DNA from: Oscillospiraceae bacterium | GTDB lineage: Bacteria; Bacillota; Clostridia; Oscillospirales; Ruminococcaceae | Assembly (NCBI GenBank): GCA_031282245.1 | Contig: JAITEB010000041.1 | Span: 1-64,000, forward strand | DNA: 64,000 nt | Direction: 5' to 3' | Shown here: piece after piece, positions 6,770 through 16,600 of the stretch | Position numbering within the stretch: the first letter of the stretch is position 1 | How the letters are laid out: each line of letters begins with the position of its first letter | The notes under the pieces: model-generated | Database searches by the model: none | The model's input: only the letters and a program-made list of their open reading frames with translations | Told to the model about the DNA's origin: nothing | Translations under genes and position numbers: made by a program

Positions 6770-8506
6770 TTAGACTCCTTCCTGTTTGTGTAAAAATTTG
6801 TATTCGCCCGGTGCGTCTTCTTTTATGCCATCTTCAAAGCGATCAAAAACGTCCAGAAAATCTTCAAATGCCCGTCTTGCCTTAATAATATCTTTTATAT
6901 TTTTGTATGCGTCTATCTGCAGCTCGAACTGCTTTATCTTCTCTGATATAAGCTCTCTGGAAGCGCCGAAGGCTTCCGCATAGATTCTTTCGGCGCGGGC
7001 GATCAGATAGCGGTTTTCTTCTTTCTCGCGCGGGGTAATCTTAATAAGCTCAAGCTCCTGAACCCGCTTTTCTATTTCGTCACGGCTCAAGTTTTTGTTA
7101 TGTATTATAAGTTTGCTGGCGTTGATTTCGTGCTTTTTGCTTTGGACGTTAACTTCAAGAATGCCGTTTATGTCGTATGAGAATCGTACCCCAAGAATTA
7201 TGTCGCCCGCCGGCAGCGGGGGCACTTCTATCACCATTTCACCAAGAAGAAGATTTTTGTCCGCGTCCGGCGACTCGCCCTGGTAAATTTCTATGTTTAT
7301 GCTGTCCTGGTTGTCGGCGGCTGTGCAGTAGTACTTGATTTCGCTGATGGGCAGGGGGGAGTTGCGTTCTATTATCGGCGAAAACGTCGCGTTTTCAACT
7401 TCGGAACGCACTTTCGTCCCCATTGTGAACGGACATATATCGGTCAGCACAAGGTCGTGCAGTTCGCCGTCGCGCTTTTTAATTCCGGCGACAATCCCCG
7501 CGCCGATCGCGATCGCCTTTTCCGGCTCAATTTCAAGGCGCGGGGTTTTCTGGGTCAGGTGCTTGATATATTCCTGGATGATCAGCATGTTGCTGGATCC
7601 GCCGGCCATAATAACCTCGTCGATTTCGTTTATAGATCGCTGGCTGTCTTTCAGGGCTTTTTTCAGCAGGGTTTTGATTTTCAGCAGAACGGACGCGCAG
7701 ATTTTAATCAGCGCATTGTTTGTAAGCTGCATTTTAAAATCCCTGCCGTCGCGGCGCATGTTGAGAATCGCAATATTTGCGCTGCTCAGCATGATTTTGC
7801 ACTGCTCCGCGATTTTGATAAGCTGGGCTTTTTCCCTCTGGGAGAAATTGGCCTCCAGCTCGGGGTATTGTATGTAAAAAGTATCCGCAATGGCGCGGTT
7901 AATATCATCCCCGCCAAGGTGATTGTCGCCCGCCACAGCCACAATATCAACCACATTCTCAAACATGTCCACCACAGAAACGTCAAGCGTGCCCCCGCCG
8001 AAGTCGAAAACCAGGAAAGTCCCCTCACGGCCGACCAGCTGCCTGTAGGCAATAGAGGCCGCCGAAGGCTCGTTTATAATTCGGTCAACCCTAAGCCCCG
8101 CAAGCGCGCCCGCCGATTTTGCGGCCGAACGCTGGCTGTCGTTAAAATAGGCCGGGACGCTGATAACCGCCTCCTTTATCTCAAAGCCCAGATAAGCTTC
8201 CGCATCCTGTTTAAGCCGTTTTATAATAAAAGAAGAAAGATCCTCCGCAAAAAAGCTTTTGTCGCCCAAAAGAAACTTTTTCTCGGTCCCCATAAACTGC
8301 TTGAACCCCGCCGCCGTCATTTCCGGGTGGGAAATCAGACGTTCCCTTGCCGCGCGCCCGACCAATATTTCCCCATTGCTGTCCAGGCTTACGACAGACG
8401 GGGTGAGCAGATCTCCAAACGGGTTTGGAATAAGCGCCGCTTTCCCCTTGCTCCAGACAGACACAAGGCTATAGGTGGTCCCAAGGTCGATCCCGATAAT
8501 TTCCAA
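6770..8506 (-). CDS. hscC: HscC-type Hsp70 chaperone, TTG start
   Basis: This Hsp70 has 578 residues when started at TTG 8506, which has GGAGGTG about 5 nt upstream and gives (M)EIIGIDLGTTYSL, the expected Hsp70 N-terminus. Longer starts lack a site. The ATPase domain has IGIDLGTTYSL, the phosphate-2 loop VFDFGGGTLDVSV and the adenosine motif VIMAGGSSNM. The substrate-binding part is shorter than in DnaK, and the Lys-rich lid and terminal EEVD-like tail are missing; this matches HscC (about 560 residues), a specialised Hsp70. It is followed immediately by a J-protein gene. No grpE, dnaK or hrcA is near, so it is not the general stress operon. It was probably transcribed from the promoter at 8776-8804. 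Confidence 0.9.
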   Translation of the reverse strand: MEIIGIDLGTTYSLVSVWSKGKAALIPNPFGDLLTPSVVSLDSNGEILVGRAARERLISHPEMTAAGFKQFMGTEKKFLLGDKSFFAEDLSSFIIKRLKQDAEAYLGFEIKEAVISVPAYFNDSQRSAAKSAGALAGLRVDRIINEPSAASIAYRQLVGREGTFLVFDFGGGTLDVSVVDMFENVVDIVAVAGDNHLGGDDINRAIADTFYIQYPELEANFSQREKAQLIKIAEQCKIMLSSANIAILNMRRDGRDFKMQLTNNALIKICASVLLKIKTLLKKALKDSQRSINEIDEVIMAGGSSNMLIIQEYIKHLTQKTPRLEIEPEKAIAIGAGIVAGIKKRDGELHDLVLTDICPFTMGTKVRSEVENATFSPIIERNSPLPISEIKYYCTAADNQDSINIEIYQGESPDADKNLLLGEMVIEVPPLPAGDIILGVRFSYDINGILEVNVQSKKHEINASKLIIHNKNLSRDEIEKRVQELELIKITPREKEENRYLIARAERIYAEAFGASRELISEKIKQFELQIDAYKNIKDIIKARRAFEDFLDVFDRFEDGIKEDAPGEYKFLHKQEGV

Positions 8507-8775
8507 TCGAACACCTCCAATATGATATGATTTTTTTATTAAAACTAATTCAAAATCTTTTGCTGCGATTTTCAAAAACAGACATCAGGTAAAAAATTAA
8601 AAAAATACCCGGCGTCATATTTTGTTGATTATTGCTATCTGTACTGGTTAAAATTAATAAAATACGAGACTGAAATTAGCGGCATAATTCGATCAATTTT
8701 TTAATTCTTAAATTATCGAAGTATTTGTTTAGTAATAATCCGGATTTTTGAGCAATAAAGCTTTTGCGCACAGAT

Positions 8776-8804
8776 ATTATAACACATAATCAAGTATTTG
8801 TTAA
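8776..8804 (-). promoter_or_regulatory. Probable hscC promoter
   Basis: On the minus strand TTAACA (8804-8799), 17 bp, TATAAT (8781-8776). It implies a 5' leader of about 260 nt before the TTG at 8506; no riboswitch fold was recognised in that leader. Confidence 0.5.
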
Positions 8805-8872
8805 TAGCAAATAAATAATTTTTTTTGTTTTTTTGTGTTATAAATAAGCATAAGCCTGATTTTTAAAGCATA

Positions 8873-8901
8873 TTGTCATTTTCAAAAAAACAGTATATAA
8901 T
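8873..8901 (+). promoter_or_regulatory. Probable comB promoter
   Basis: TTGTCA (8873-8878), 17 bp, TATAAT (8896-8901), about 78 bp upstream of the ATG at 8979. The 8507-8978 intergenic region (about 470 bp, very AT-rich) contains this and the divergent hscC promoter and no gene I can support. Confidence 0.6.
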
Positions 8902-8978
8902 ATTAAAAAATACAAAAATCTGTGTGGGTAAACCGCGCTCGCTCCTGTGTCCCTGCCAAGACGCGGTTAATAAAATTT

Positions 8979-9701
8979 ATGAGATTAAACCTGATTTTTT
9001 CAGCCGACAAATGCGAAGAAAAGCATGTCGCCGGCCGCGCTGCCATTGTTATAGACGTTCTGAGGGCCACGTCGGTTATTATAAGCGCACTGGCAAACGG
9101 CGCGGAATGCGTCACCCCCTGCAAGACTGTTGAGGAAGCCCGCGCCCTTGCGCTTTCCGGCAGATCGGGCAAAATCCTGGGCGGAGAGCGCCGCGCCGAT
9201 AAAATACCCGGTTTCGACTGCGGCAACTCGCCTCTGGAGTATACACGCGAAAGAGTCGGCGGCAAAGAAATCATTCTGACAAGTTCCAACGGGACAAAGG
9301 CTGTAAAAGCCGCGGCAAAGGCGGACAGGCTTTATATTATGGCTCTTTTGAATCACAGCGCCGTTGCCGAAAAAGTTTTGAGCGAAGGCAAAGACGCCGT
9401 GCTGGTTTGCGCCGGAACGGACGGGGAATTCTCTTTGGAGGACGCGCTGTGCGCTTCCCTGTTTATTAACGCCTGTGCGCGCGAAGCTAAAAATATTATA
9501 TTAGAAGACGCGGCGCTTTTTGCAAAAGCGTTTGGCGGGCATATTATAAATACCAACAATAATATTTACAATTTATTAAGAAATTCTATGCATGTATCCA
9601 AACTTGAGTCGCTGGGATACAAGGCCGATATCGAATTTTGTCTAAAAGAAAATGTTTTTGATATAATTCCGGAGCTTCATGGTGGTAAATTATTCATATA
9701 A
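8979..9701 (+). CDS. comB: ComB-family 2-phosphosulfolactate phosphatase
   Basis: The enzyme has 240 residues from ATG 8979 (MRLNLIFSADKC); the upstream extension to 8922 is not protein-like. ComB family marks are AIVIDVLRATSVI near the N-terminus, GGERRADKIPGFDCGNSPLEY in the middle (shown as GGERRADKIP and GFDCGNSP) and ILTSSNGTKAV. The characterised reaction is dephosphorylation of 2-phosphosulfolactate to sulfolactate, the second step of archaeal coenzyme M synthesis. Many Clostridia carry comB without the rest of that pathway, so the in vivo substrate here is uncertain. It is monocistronic, with its own promoter. The Shine-Dalgarno is weak. Confidence 0.85.
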   Translation: MRLNLIFSADKCEEKHVAGRAAIVIDVLRATSVIISALANGAECVTPCKTVEEARALALSGRSGKILGGERRADKIPGFDCGNSPLEYTRERVGGKEIILTSSNGTKAVKAAAKADRLYIMALLNHSAVAEKVLSEGKDAVLVCAGTDGEFSLEDALCASLFINACAREAKNIILEDAALFAKAFGGHIINTNNNIYNLLRNSMHVSKLESLGYKADIEFCLKENVFDIIPELHGGKLFI

Positions 9702-9797
9702 GCGCAAAAAAGTTCAATAAAAATCCGCCCGTCTTCGTAAATTTAGTTAAAAGCAATAATTTTTTTAAAATTTTATAAGCAAAGCTTTTGAAAACGG

Positions 9798-9826
9798 TTG
9801 ACAAAATTGCTCCTTTAGCGTATTAT
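9798..9826 (+). promoter_or_regulatory. Sigma-A promoter for the HTH-kinase gene
   Basis: TTGACA (9798-9803), 17 bp, TATTAT (9821-9826, continuing TATTATAATA). It lies about 100 bp before the ATG at 9929. Confidence 0.75.
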
Positions 9827-9928
9827 AATAGAGTGTTAGTTTATTAAGTTGGAATTAGGGGACATTTTCGCCGGCTAACTTATTAAATAATAATTCAAAG
9901 TTTGAGACAGCAAAGGTGGAGAAAAAGT

Positions 9929-11065
9929 ATGACCAAGAGAGAGCAGGAAATATTGGGTTATATCCGGGAAAACCCATTTATTTCTCAGGCGGAAATCGCT
10001 GAAAAAGCTAATATCACCCGTTCATCAGTTGCTGTGCACATTACTAATCTCGTTAAGAAAGGTCTCCTTAAAGGCCGCGCCTATGTCCTTGCCGACAACA
10101 TGTATATCGTCGCAATCGGAGGAGTTACTGTCAATATTGAAGGGCGTTCACAGTCTGAACTTATCAGCAATGATGTCAATACCGGCCTTGTTATCCAGAC
10201 TGTGGGCGGGTCGTGCAAAAACATTGTTGATTATCTTAACAAGTTTGAAATTGATGTGGAACTGATTACGGCATTTTCAGACGATTTTTATGGGAACACT
10301 ATTATTGACGCATGCAAAACGCTCAGGATTCCCATTAAAAGCTCGTTGTTCGTCCCCGGAACACAGTCTTCGACTTGCATTTCCGTTTACGACGATTCTC
10401 AGGAAAACAGGTTTGAAGTGTCGGACATGAATATTTTGGACAATATCAGCCCGGACTTTATCGCGTCGCGTTCGGACGTGATAAGCGGCGCAAGCGCGCT
10501 TGTCATAGACGCCAATCTGAGAGAAGACACGATAGACTATATCGCGTCTAATTTTGAAATACCTATATTTGTTGATCCAGTCAGCATATCTAAAAGTCAT
10601 AAGCTTGTCAGCAGTATGGGGCGCTTCTTTGCCGTCAAAGCCACAAAGCGCGAGGCGGAAATACTTACGGAAATTGAGATCAAGAAGTATAAAGATTTGA
10701 AGAGCGCCGCGTATAATCTTATTGAAAGAGGAGTCGATCAGGTATACATTTCGCTTGGATCCGGCGGAGTGTTTTACGCTAACCAGGCAAGCTGCGGACG
10801 CGTGCCAAGCATTGCCGAGCGCACGGACAACGACAGCGGAGCGGAAGACGCGTTTATGGCCGGGATTGTGTACTCTTATCTCAACCGCTTTAACATTAAG
10901 CAGAGCGCCCAGATCGGCGTCGCCGCCGCAAAGCTGAAGGCGTCGGAGTATGATTCCCGCAGTCCGGGCAGCCTGGCGGGTATTCCCGGCGACGGGCGCA
11001 AACCGCGCGATCCAGCAGAGATTTCCAGCGACGCTCTTAACAGGATTGTTTTTGAGGCGTTCTGA
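9929..11065 (+). CDS. HTH-PfkB fusion, pseudouridine-kinase-like, altered anion hole
   Basis: The fusion has 378 residues from ATG 9929 (MTKREQEILGYIREN), preceded by AAAGGTGGAG. The N-terminal winged HTH (about 1-55) has SQAEIAEKANITRSSVAVHI. A PfkB/ribokinase domain follows, with GGVTVNIEG and the glycine pair TVGGSCKNIVD. This HTH-plus-PfkB layout is that of PsuK-like sugar/nucleoside kinases. The C-terminal signature, usually DTxGAGDAF, reads DNDSGAEDAF: the catalytic Asp is kept but the second glycine of the anion hole is Glu. Activity may be reduced or lost, leaving a sugar-sensing regulator; that is inference. No psuG (pseudouridine glycosidase) is adjacent. A terminator follows. Confidence 0.8.
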   Translation: MTKREQEILGYIRENPFISQAEIAEKANITRSSVAVHITNLVKKGLLKGRAYVLADNMYIVAIGGVTVNIEGRSQSELISNDVNTGLVIQTVGGSCKNIVDYLNKFEIDVELITAFSDDFYGNTIIDACKTLRIPIKSSLFVPGTQSSTCISVYDDSQENRFEVSDMNILDNISPDFIASRSDVISGASALVIDANLREDTIDYIASNFEIPIFVDPVSISKSHKLVSSMGRFFAVKATKREAEILTEIEIKKYKDLKSAAYNLIERGVDQVYISLGSGGVFYANQASCGRVPSIAERTDNDSGAEDAFMAGIVYSYLNRFNIKQSAQIGVAAAKLKASEYDSRSPGSLAGIPGDGRKPRDPAEISSDALNRIVFEAF

Positions 11066-11074
11066 ATCAAAAAA

Positions 11075-11117
11075 AGCAAGCGCCCTCCCACGGTTTACGG
11101 GGAGGGCGCTTTTGCTC
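11075..11117. terminator. Intrinsic terminator between convergent genes
   Basis: GCGCCCTCCC and GGGAGGGCGC pair around a 9-nt loop, with A and T runs outside. Shared by the HTH-kinase gene (plus) and cinA (minus). Confidence 0.85.
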
Positions 11118-11126
11118 GCAAATTTT

Positions 11127-12377
11127 TTATTCAAGCCGCAGCAGTTTTAGCGCCAGCGCCAGCGCTTCGGAAGCCGCCAGATACCGTATTAAATTGCGGT
11201 CGTCCGCATAGCCGCGCCCAAGATGCAGCTCCAGCGCGCCGTAATTTTTCTCTGTGCAGTATCCGATATAGACCAGTCCGACGGGTTTTTCCGTCGTGCC
11301 GCCGCCCGGCCCGGCAATGCCGCTTGTCGAAATGCTGATGTCAGCGCCGGAAAGCTCCCGCACGCCCTGCGCCATCTCAATCGCGGTTTGCGCCGAAACC
11401 GCGCCGAATTTTTCCAGCGTTCCCGGGTTTACGCCCAGGAGTTTGCTTTTCATCTCGTTGGAGTAAGCGCACAGCCCGCAGCCAAAAACCTCAGACGCGC
11501 CGGGGACTTCTGTAATACGCCCGGAAATTATACCGCCTGTACAGCTTTCGGCGGCGGCAATTTTGAGTTTTTTCTCTTTGAGCGCATTCACAAGCGCATT
11601 TTGCAGGCTTCCCGCGTCAATGCCGTAGACATAGCCGTCAAGCCTGGATTTAATTTCCTCAAGTACAGGCGCGATTAATTTTTCGGCCTCTTCCGGCGCG
11701 CCAGCCGAAGCCGTGACGCGAACAAGCACCTCGCCGGTCTTGGCATACGGCGCAAGAGTAGGGTTTGAATAATTTTCCATCATGTGTTTCAGCCTGTCCT
11801 CAACTGCCGATTCGCCAAGCCCGAAGATATTTACGCCGTGCGAAACAAGCGTCCCCAATCCGGCCATTTGAGCAAGCCAGGGCAGAACCTGGCCGGAAAA
11901 CATCGGCTCAAGCTCCCGGGGAGGGCCGGGCAGCATGACGATACTTTTGCCGTTTTTTGTTACGGCAAGCCCAGGCGCAGTGCCCCGCAGATTCTCGAAA
12001 ACGTGCGCTCCCTCCGGCATCAGGGCCTGTTTTTCGTTATTGGGGCTCATTTCCCGCCCCATGCGCGCAAAAATTTTCCTAAGATTTTCCAGCAAGTCCG
12101 GCCTAAGCTCCAGCTTGAGACCTAAGCACTTCGCCGCCGTTTCTTTTGTCAGGTCGTCGTATGTTGGGCCAAGGCCGCCGGAAGTTATCACAACATCCGC
12201 GCGGGAAAGCGCCAGGTTAAAACTTTCCAGCAACCGCTTGGAATTGTCGCCCACGACCGACTGCCAAAAAGACTTAATCCCGGCAAAGGCAAGCTCTTTT
12301 GCTATAAAAGCTGCGTTTGTGTTGACAATATCGCCCAAGAGAAGTTCCGTTCCTACGCATAATATTTCAGCGATCAT
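11127..12377 (-). CDS. cinA: CinA, bifunctional NMN amidohydrolase / ADP-ribose pyrophosphatase family
   Basis: The 416-residue protein has both CinA domains. The N-terminal MoaB/MogA-like domain (about 1-170) has AEILCVGTELLLGDIVNTN and TSGGLGPTYDDLTKE. The C-terminal amidase domain (about 255-410) has AAESCTGGIISGRIT and the SGIAGPGGGTTEKPVG loop. The family removes the amide of nicotinamide mononucleotide (PncC activity) and hydrolyses ADP-ribose, recycling pyridine nucleotides; in several Firmicutes it lies upstream of recA and is competence-induced. Here recA is not adjacent: the gene stands alone, convergent with the HTH-kinase gene and divergent from rpoB. Full length and motifs are normal. 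Confidence 0.95.
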   Translation of the reverse strand: MIAEILCVGTELLLGDIVNTNAAFIAKELAFAGIKSFWQSVVGDNSKRLLESFNLALSRADVVITSGGLGPTYDDLTKETAAKCLGLKLELRPDLLENLRKIFARMGREMSPNNEKQALMPEGAHVFENLRGTAPGLAVTKNGKSIVMLPGPPRELEPMFSGQVLPWLAQMAGLGTLVSHGVNIFGLGESAVEDRLKHMMENYSNPTLAPYAKTGEVLVRVTASAGAPEEAEKLIAPVLEEIKSRLDGYVYGIDAGSLQNALVNALKEKKLKIAAAESCTGGIISGRITEVPGASEVFGCGLCAYSNEMKSKLLGVNPGTLEKFGAVSAQTAIEMAQGVRELSGADISISTSGIAGPGGGTTEKPVGLVYIGYCTEKNYGALELHLGRGYADDRNLIRYLAASEALALALKLLRLE

Positions 12378-12503
12378 CTATAATTATCCCCCTGTTTTTT
12401 ACATAATTCCCTTAAAGCAGGAAATTTATTTCCTGCTGACTAAAAAGGGCTTTTTCTGAATTTTAATTATAGCACGTTTTGAAAGAGTTTTCAGCCACAA
12501 TCC

Positions 12504-13113
12504 TGTGGAAAATATTGGAGTTGAGGTTTACATAAAACAGTGTCAAAAAAAACTTTCAACTGAAATATTTTTCTATTTTATAAAAAACCAATTAGTGACA
12601 AAATCTGAAAACCGCACTGTTCCGGGCTTTTTAACAGATGGTATAAGCTGGTATTTTTCTCTTGGATGAATATTAACAGTATAATGCTAATTTTATGTGG
12701 AAAACTCGGTCGGAATTGTTAAAAATTGAGAACTAATTATGTAAACCAATAAAATTTATACTTGCTTTTTTGGGCACACAATATATGCTATTATCTTAAA
12801 ATAAAAATAACAACCAATAGGGCTCTGCTTTTTGCAATAGGCAATTTGCACAAAAAAATTTTTATCGGCTTTGTGGAAAACTTTTTGTTATTCACATTTT
12901 CAACTGGGTTTTCAACAGTTAAATGGCCAGGTTACGCGAAAATATGCGCCCTTGTGGAAAACTTCAAACAGCACTGCCGCGGAGATGTTGAAAAAATTGC
13001 CATATTTGTTCTGTAAAGCCTATTTGCTTTGCAGCATAACAATATATTTATGACACTAATATCCAATAATTAGATATTTATTCTATATGATTCCAATACA
13101 GAATTGTGCATAA
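12504..13113. other. Cluster of six DnaA-box-like nonamers in a gene-free AT-rich region (candidate origin or DnaA-binding locus)
   Basis: The region 12378-13613 (1.2 kb) has no supported gene. Six matches to the relaxed DnaA-box consensus TTWTNCACA are seen: TGTGGAAAA (reverse strand TTTTCCACA) at 12504-12512, 12696-12704, 12872-12880 and 12953-12961; TTATTCACA at 12888-12896; and TGTGCATAA (reverse TTATGCACA) at 13105-13113. The surrounding DNA is AT-rich, with repeated TTTTCAAC words near 12898-12917. The flanking genes cinA and rpoB diverge from it. This is the expected look of a chromosomal origin or a DnaA-titration site, but dnaA and dnaN are not in the window, so the identification as oriC is an inference. 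Confidence 0.5.
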
Positions 13114-13350
13114 AATATAAAAAGAGTCCTGTTGAAAAAATTTTGTAAAATTTGCGAGGGTATTCGCCGCGTTTTATATATTTTTGTGACTGGGATATAA
13201 AAACTTGTTTTTTGGCAATACTATACAGGCACAATGGAATAATTTAGCTTGGAGTAAACTTAAAATTTGCGCTGCAGTCTCAAGAAAGCCGGATAAACGC
13301 TGTTTTTCGCTTTTGCACGACAAAGCGGCGCTTGCAAAACCGGAAAGCAA

Positions 13351-13384
13351 AAATGCGGCGCTTGACAACTCAAACGCCGCATTT
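13351..13384 (+). terminator. Orphan hairpin terminator upstream of the rpoB promoter
   Basis: AAATGCGGCG (13351-13360) pairs perfectly with CGCCGCATTT (13375-13384); AT-rich DNA ending in TTTT follows. No plus-strand gene is seen upstream back to cinA. It may insulate rpoB, end a short untranslated RNA, or be the relic of a lost upstream operon such as rplJ-rplL. Confidence 0.5.
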
Positions 13385-13416
13385 ATTAATAAAATTTTAA
13401 AATCAAAGCAATTTTG

Positions 13417-13445
13417 TTGACACAGACATGGCCTTGTGTTACAAT
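13417..13445 (+). promoter_or_regulatory. rpoBC promoter
   Basis: A consensus -35 TTGACA (13417-13422) and -10 TACAAT (13440-13445) with a 17-bp spacer. Transcription from about 13452 would give a leader of about 160 nt before the rpoB ATG at 13614. Confidence 0.8.
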
Positions 13446-13613
13446 AATTCAATGTACAAAAATATAGGGACACACCATATAGCAATATTATAACACATTA
13501 ATTTAATAAATTCAATAGCAAAACAGCAAAAAAATATAAAAAGTATGTTTACAAATTGTTTTTTTTTGCTGTATATATTAGGATACAGAATAAATGGGAG
13601 TGATCGCCGACCT

Positions 13614-16600
13614 ATGGTAAACGTGAAGTCCGTAAATCTTGGCAAAAACGAAAGAAAAAGCTTTGCCAGGATAAATGAGGTTTTGGACATGCCCAACCTC
13701 ATCGAAGTTCAAAAAAATTCCTACGAGTGGTTTCTAAAGGAGGGATTAAGAGATGTTCTGAATGACGTTTCGTCAATCAGCGACTACACAGGCAATCTGG
13801 TTCTGGATTTTGTTGATTACAGGCTTGACGACAAGCCAAAATACGCCGTGGAGGAATGCAAGGAGAGAGACGCCACTTACGCCAAGCCTATGAGGGTGAA
13901 GGCGCAGCTTTTAAATAAAGAAACGGGAGAAATCAAAGAACAGGAAATTTTTATGGGGGATTTTCCCCTTATGACCGACAGCGGGACTTTTATTATAAAC
14001 GGCGCGGAACGCGTTATCGTTTCCCAGCTTATTCGCTCGCCCGGCGTTTATTTTAACATGTCCTACGACAAGACCGGCAAGAAACTTTTCGCCGCCACAA
14101 TTATCCCCAACAGGGGCGCGTGGCTGGAGTATGAGACGGATTCAAACGACGTTTTTTATGTCAGAATTGATAAAAACCGCAAACTCCCGGTAACTACGTT
14201 TCTGAAAGCCCTTGGGCTTGGAAGCGAAGCGGAAATAACCGCAATGTTCGGGGAGGATGACCGCCTGCTTGCTACTTTTCTGAAAGACCCGGCCAAAAAT
14301 ACCGAAGAAGCCCTTCTGGAAGTCTACCGGAAAGTCAGGCCCGGGGAGCCGCCCACTGTTGAAAGCGCGATAACTCACATCAACGGCCTTTTTTTTGAGC
14401 CGCGGCGCTATGATATTTCCCGCGTCGGGCGCTATAAATATAATAAAAAGCTTGCTTTACTAAATCGTATTGTTGGGCTTAAGCTTTTAGAGCCTGTCGC
14501 CGACCCATTGACCGGGGAGCTTATCGCCGAAGACGGCGAAATCATCAGCCGGGAAAAGGCCGGACGGATTCAGAATGCCGGCGTCAGCCGCGTTCTGGTT
14601 GACGCTGACGGCCGCGCCGTCCGGATCTTTTCCAATGGAATGGTTGACATCAAAAATTATATTAATCTTGATATAAAGACGCTGGAATCTCTGGGCATAA
14701 ACGAAATGGTCAGTTTTGAAGCTCTTTGCAGGATTCTTGAACAGAATCTGGAGGGCGAGGAACTCAAGGAAGAAATCCGCCGCCGCGCCGACGACCTTAT
14801 ACCCAAGAATATCACAAAAGACGATATTTTTGCAAGTATTAACTATCTTTGTAATCTGGGCTATGAAATCGGCGTTACAGACGATATCGACCACCTTGGC
14901 AACAGGCGCATACGTTCAGTCGGGGAGCTTTTGCAAAACCAGTTTAGAATAGGTTTCTCCCGGATGGAGCGCGTTATACGTGAAAGAATGACCCTCCAGG
15001 CCCAGGACATGGAAGTGATTACGCCGCAGGCGCTGATTAATATCCGGCCTGTCGTCGCTTCTATAAAAGAGTTTTTCGGTTCGTCGCCGCTGTCCCAGTT
15101 TATGGATCAGACAAACCCCCTGGCGGAACTTACTCACAAGCGCAGGCTTTCCGCGCTTGGCCCCGGCGGGCTTTCAAGGGATCGCGCGGGCTTTGAAGTC
15201 CGCGACGTGCACTACACCCATTACGGCAGAATGTGCCCTATAGAGACCCCGGAAGGCCCGAATATCGGCCTGATTTCTTATCTTGCAACTTTTGCGAAAA
15301 TCAACGAATACGGCTTTATCGAAGCGCCGTACAGACGCGTTGACCGGCCGCACGGCAAGATTCTTGACGAAGTTGTTTATATGACCGCCGATGTTGAGGA
15401 TAATTATGTCGTCGCCCAGGCAAACGAACCGCTGGACGAAAACGGCCGCTTCGCCAACAGGCGCGTCACAGCCCGCTACCGCGACCAGATTATTGAAATA
15501 AGCCGCGAGATGGTGGACTATATGGACGTTTCCCCCAAAATGGTGGTGTCCGTCGCCACGGCCATGATTCCATTTTTGGAGAACGACGACGCAAACCGCG
15601 CTCTTATGGGCGCGAACATGCAAAGACAGGCCGTGCCGCTCCTCAAGACGGAGTCCCCCATTGTGGGCACCGGCATGGAATACAAGGCCGCTATCGACTC
15701 CGGCGTCGTTGTGCTCAGCAAGCATTCCGGCTATGCCGAAAAAGTGTCCGCCGATAATATCTCAATCCGGACAGACAGGGGCGAGCTTGTCAGCTATAAG
15801 TTAATAAAATTTTTGCGCTCCAATCAGGGCACCTGTATTAACCAGCGCCCGATTGTCAGTCAGGGCGACAGGATAGAAGCCGGCGACGTTATCGCAGACG
15901 GTCCCGCAACCAGCCACGGCGAAATCAGCCTTGGTAAAAATATGCTCATCGGCTTTATGACCTGGGAAGGCTACAACTATGAGGACGCCGTTTTGATTAA
16001 CGAGCGCCTTGTCCGCGACGACGTTTTCACCTCTATTCATATAGAGGAATACGAAACGGAAGCCCGCGACACAAAGCTGGGCGCGGAAGAGATCACCCGC
16101 GATATCCCCAACGTCGGCGACGATATGCTCAAAGATTTGGACGACCACGGCGTTATCAGGATCGGCGCGGAAGTTACGGCGGGCGATATTCTTGTGGGCA
16201 AAGTCACTCCCAAGGGCGAGACTGAGCTGACCGCGGAAGAACGCCTTCTCCGCGCGATTTTCGGCGAAAAAGCCCGCGAAGTCCGCGACACCTCTCTGCG
16301 CGTTCCGCATGGCGAGCGCGGCATTGTGGTCGATGTGAAAGTTTTTACGCGGGAAAATTCCGACGAGTTAAGCCCCGGCGTCAACATGATTGTCCGCTGC
16401 TATATAGCTCAAAGGCGCAAAATCTCCGTCGGCGACAAAATGGCCGGACGCCACGGCAACAAGGGCGTTGTTTCGCGCATTCTTCCGCAGGAGGATATGC
16501 CTTTCCTGCCCGACGGCACGCCGCTGGATATAGTTCTGAATCCGCTGGGCGTTCCTTCCAGAATGAATATCGGGCAGGTGCTGGAAGTGCATCTGGGTTA

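Noticed and set aside
12378-13350. Structural RNA (RNase P, 6S or SRP RNA) in the long gap before rpoB
   Set aside because: None of the conserved core sequences of these RNAs was seen on either strand.
13205-13420. 71-codon plus-strand frame upstream of rpoB
   Set aside because: It runs through the hairpin at 13351-13384 and into the promoter, lacks a Shine-Dalgarno, and has no recognisable pattern.
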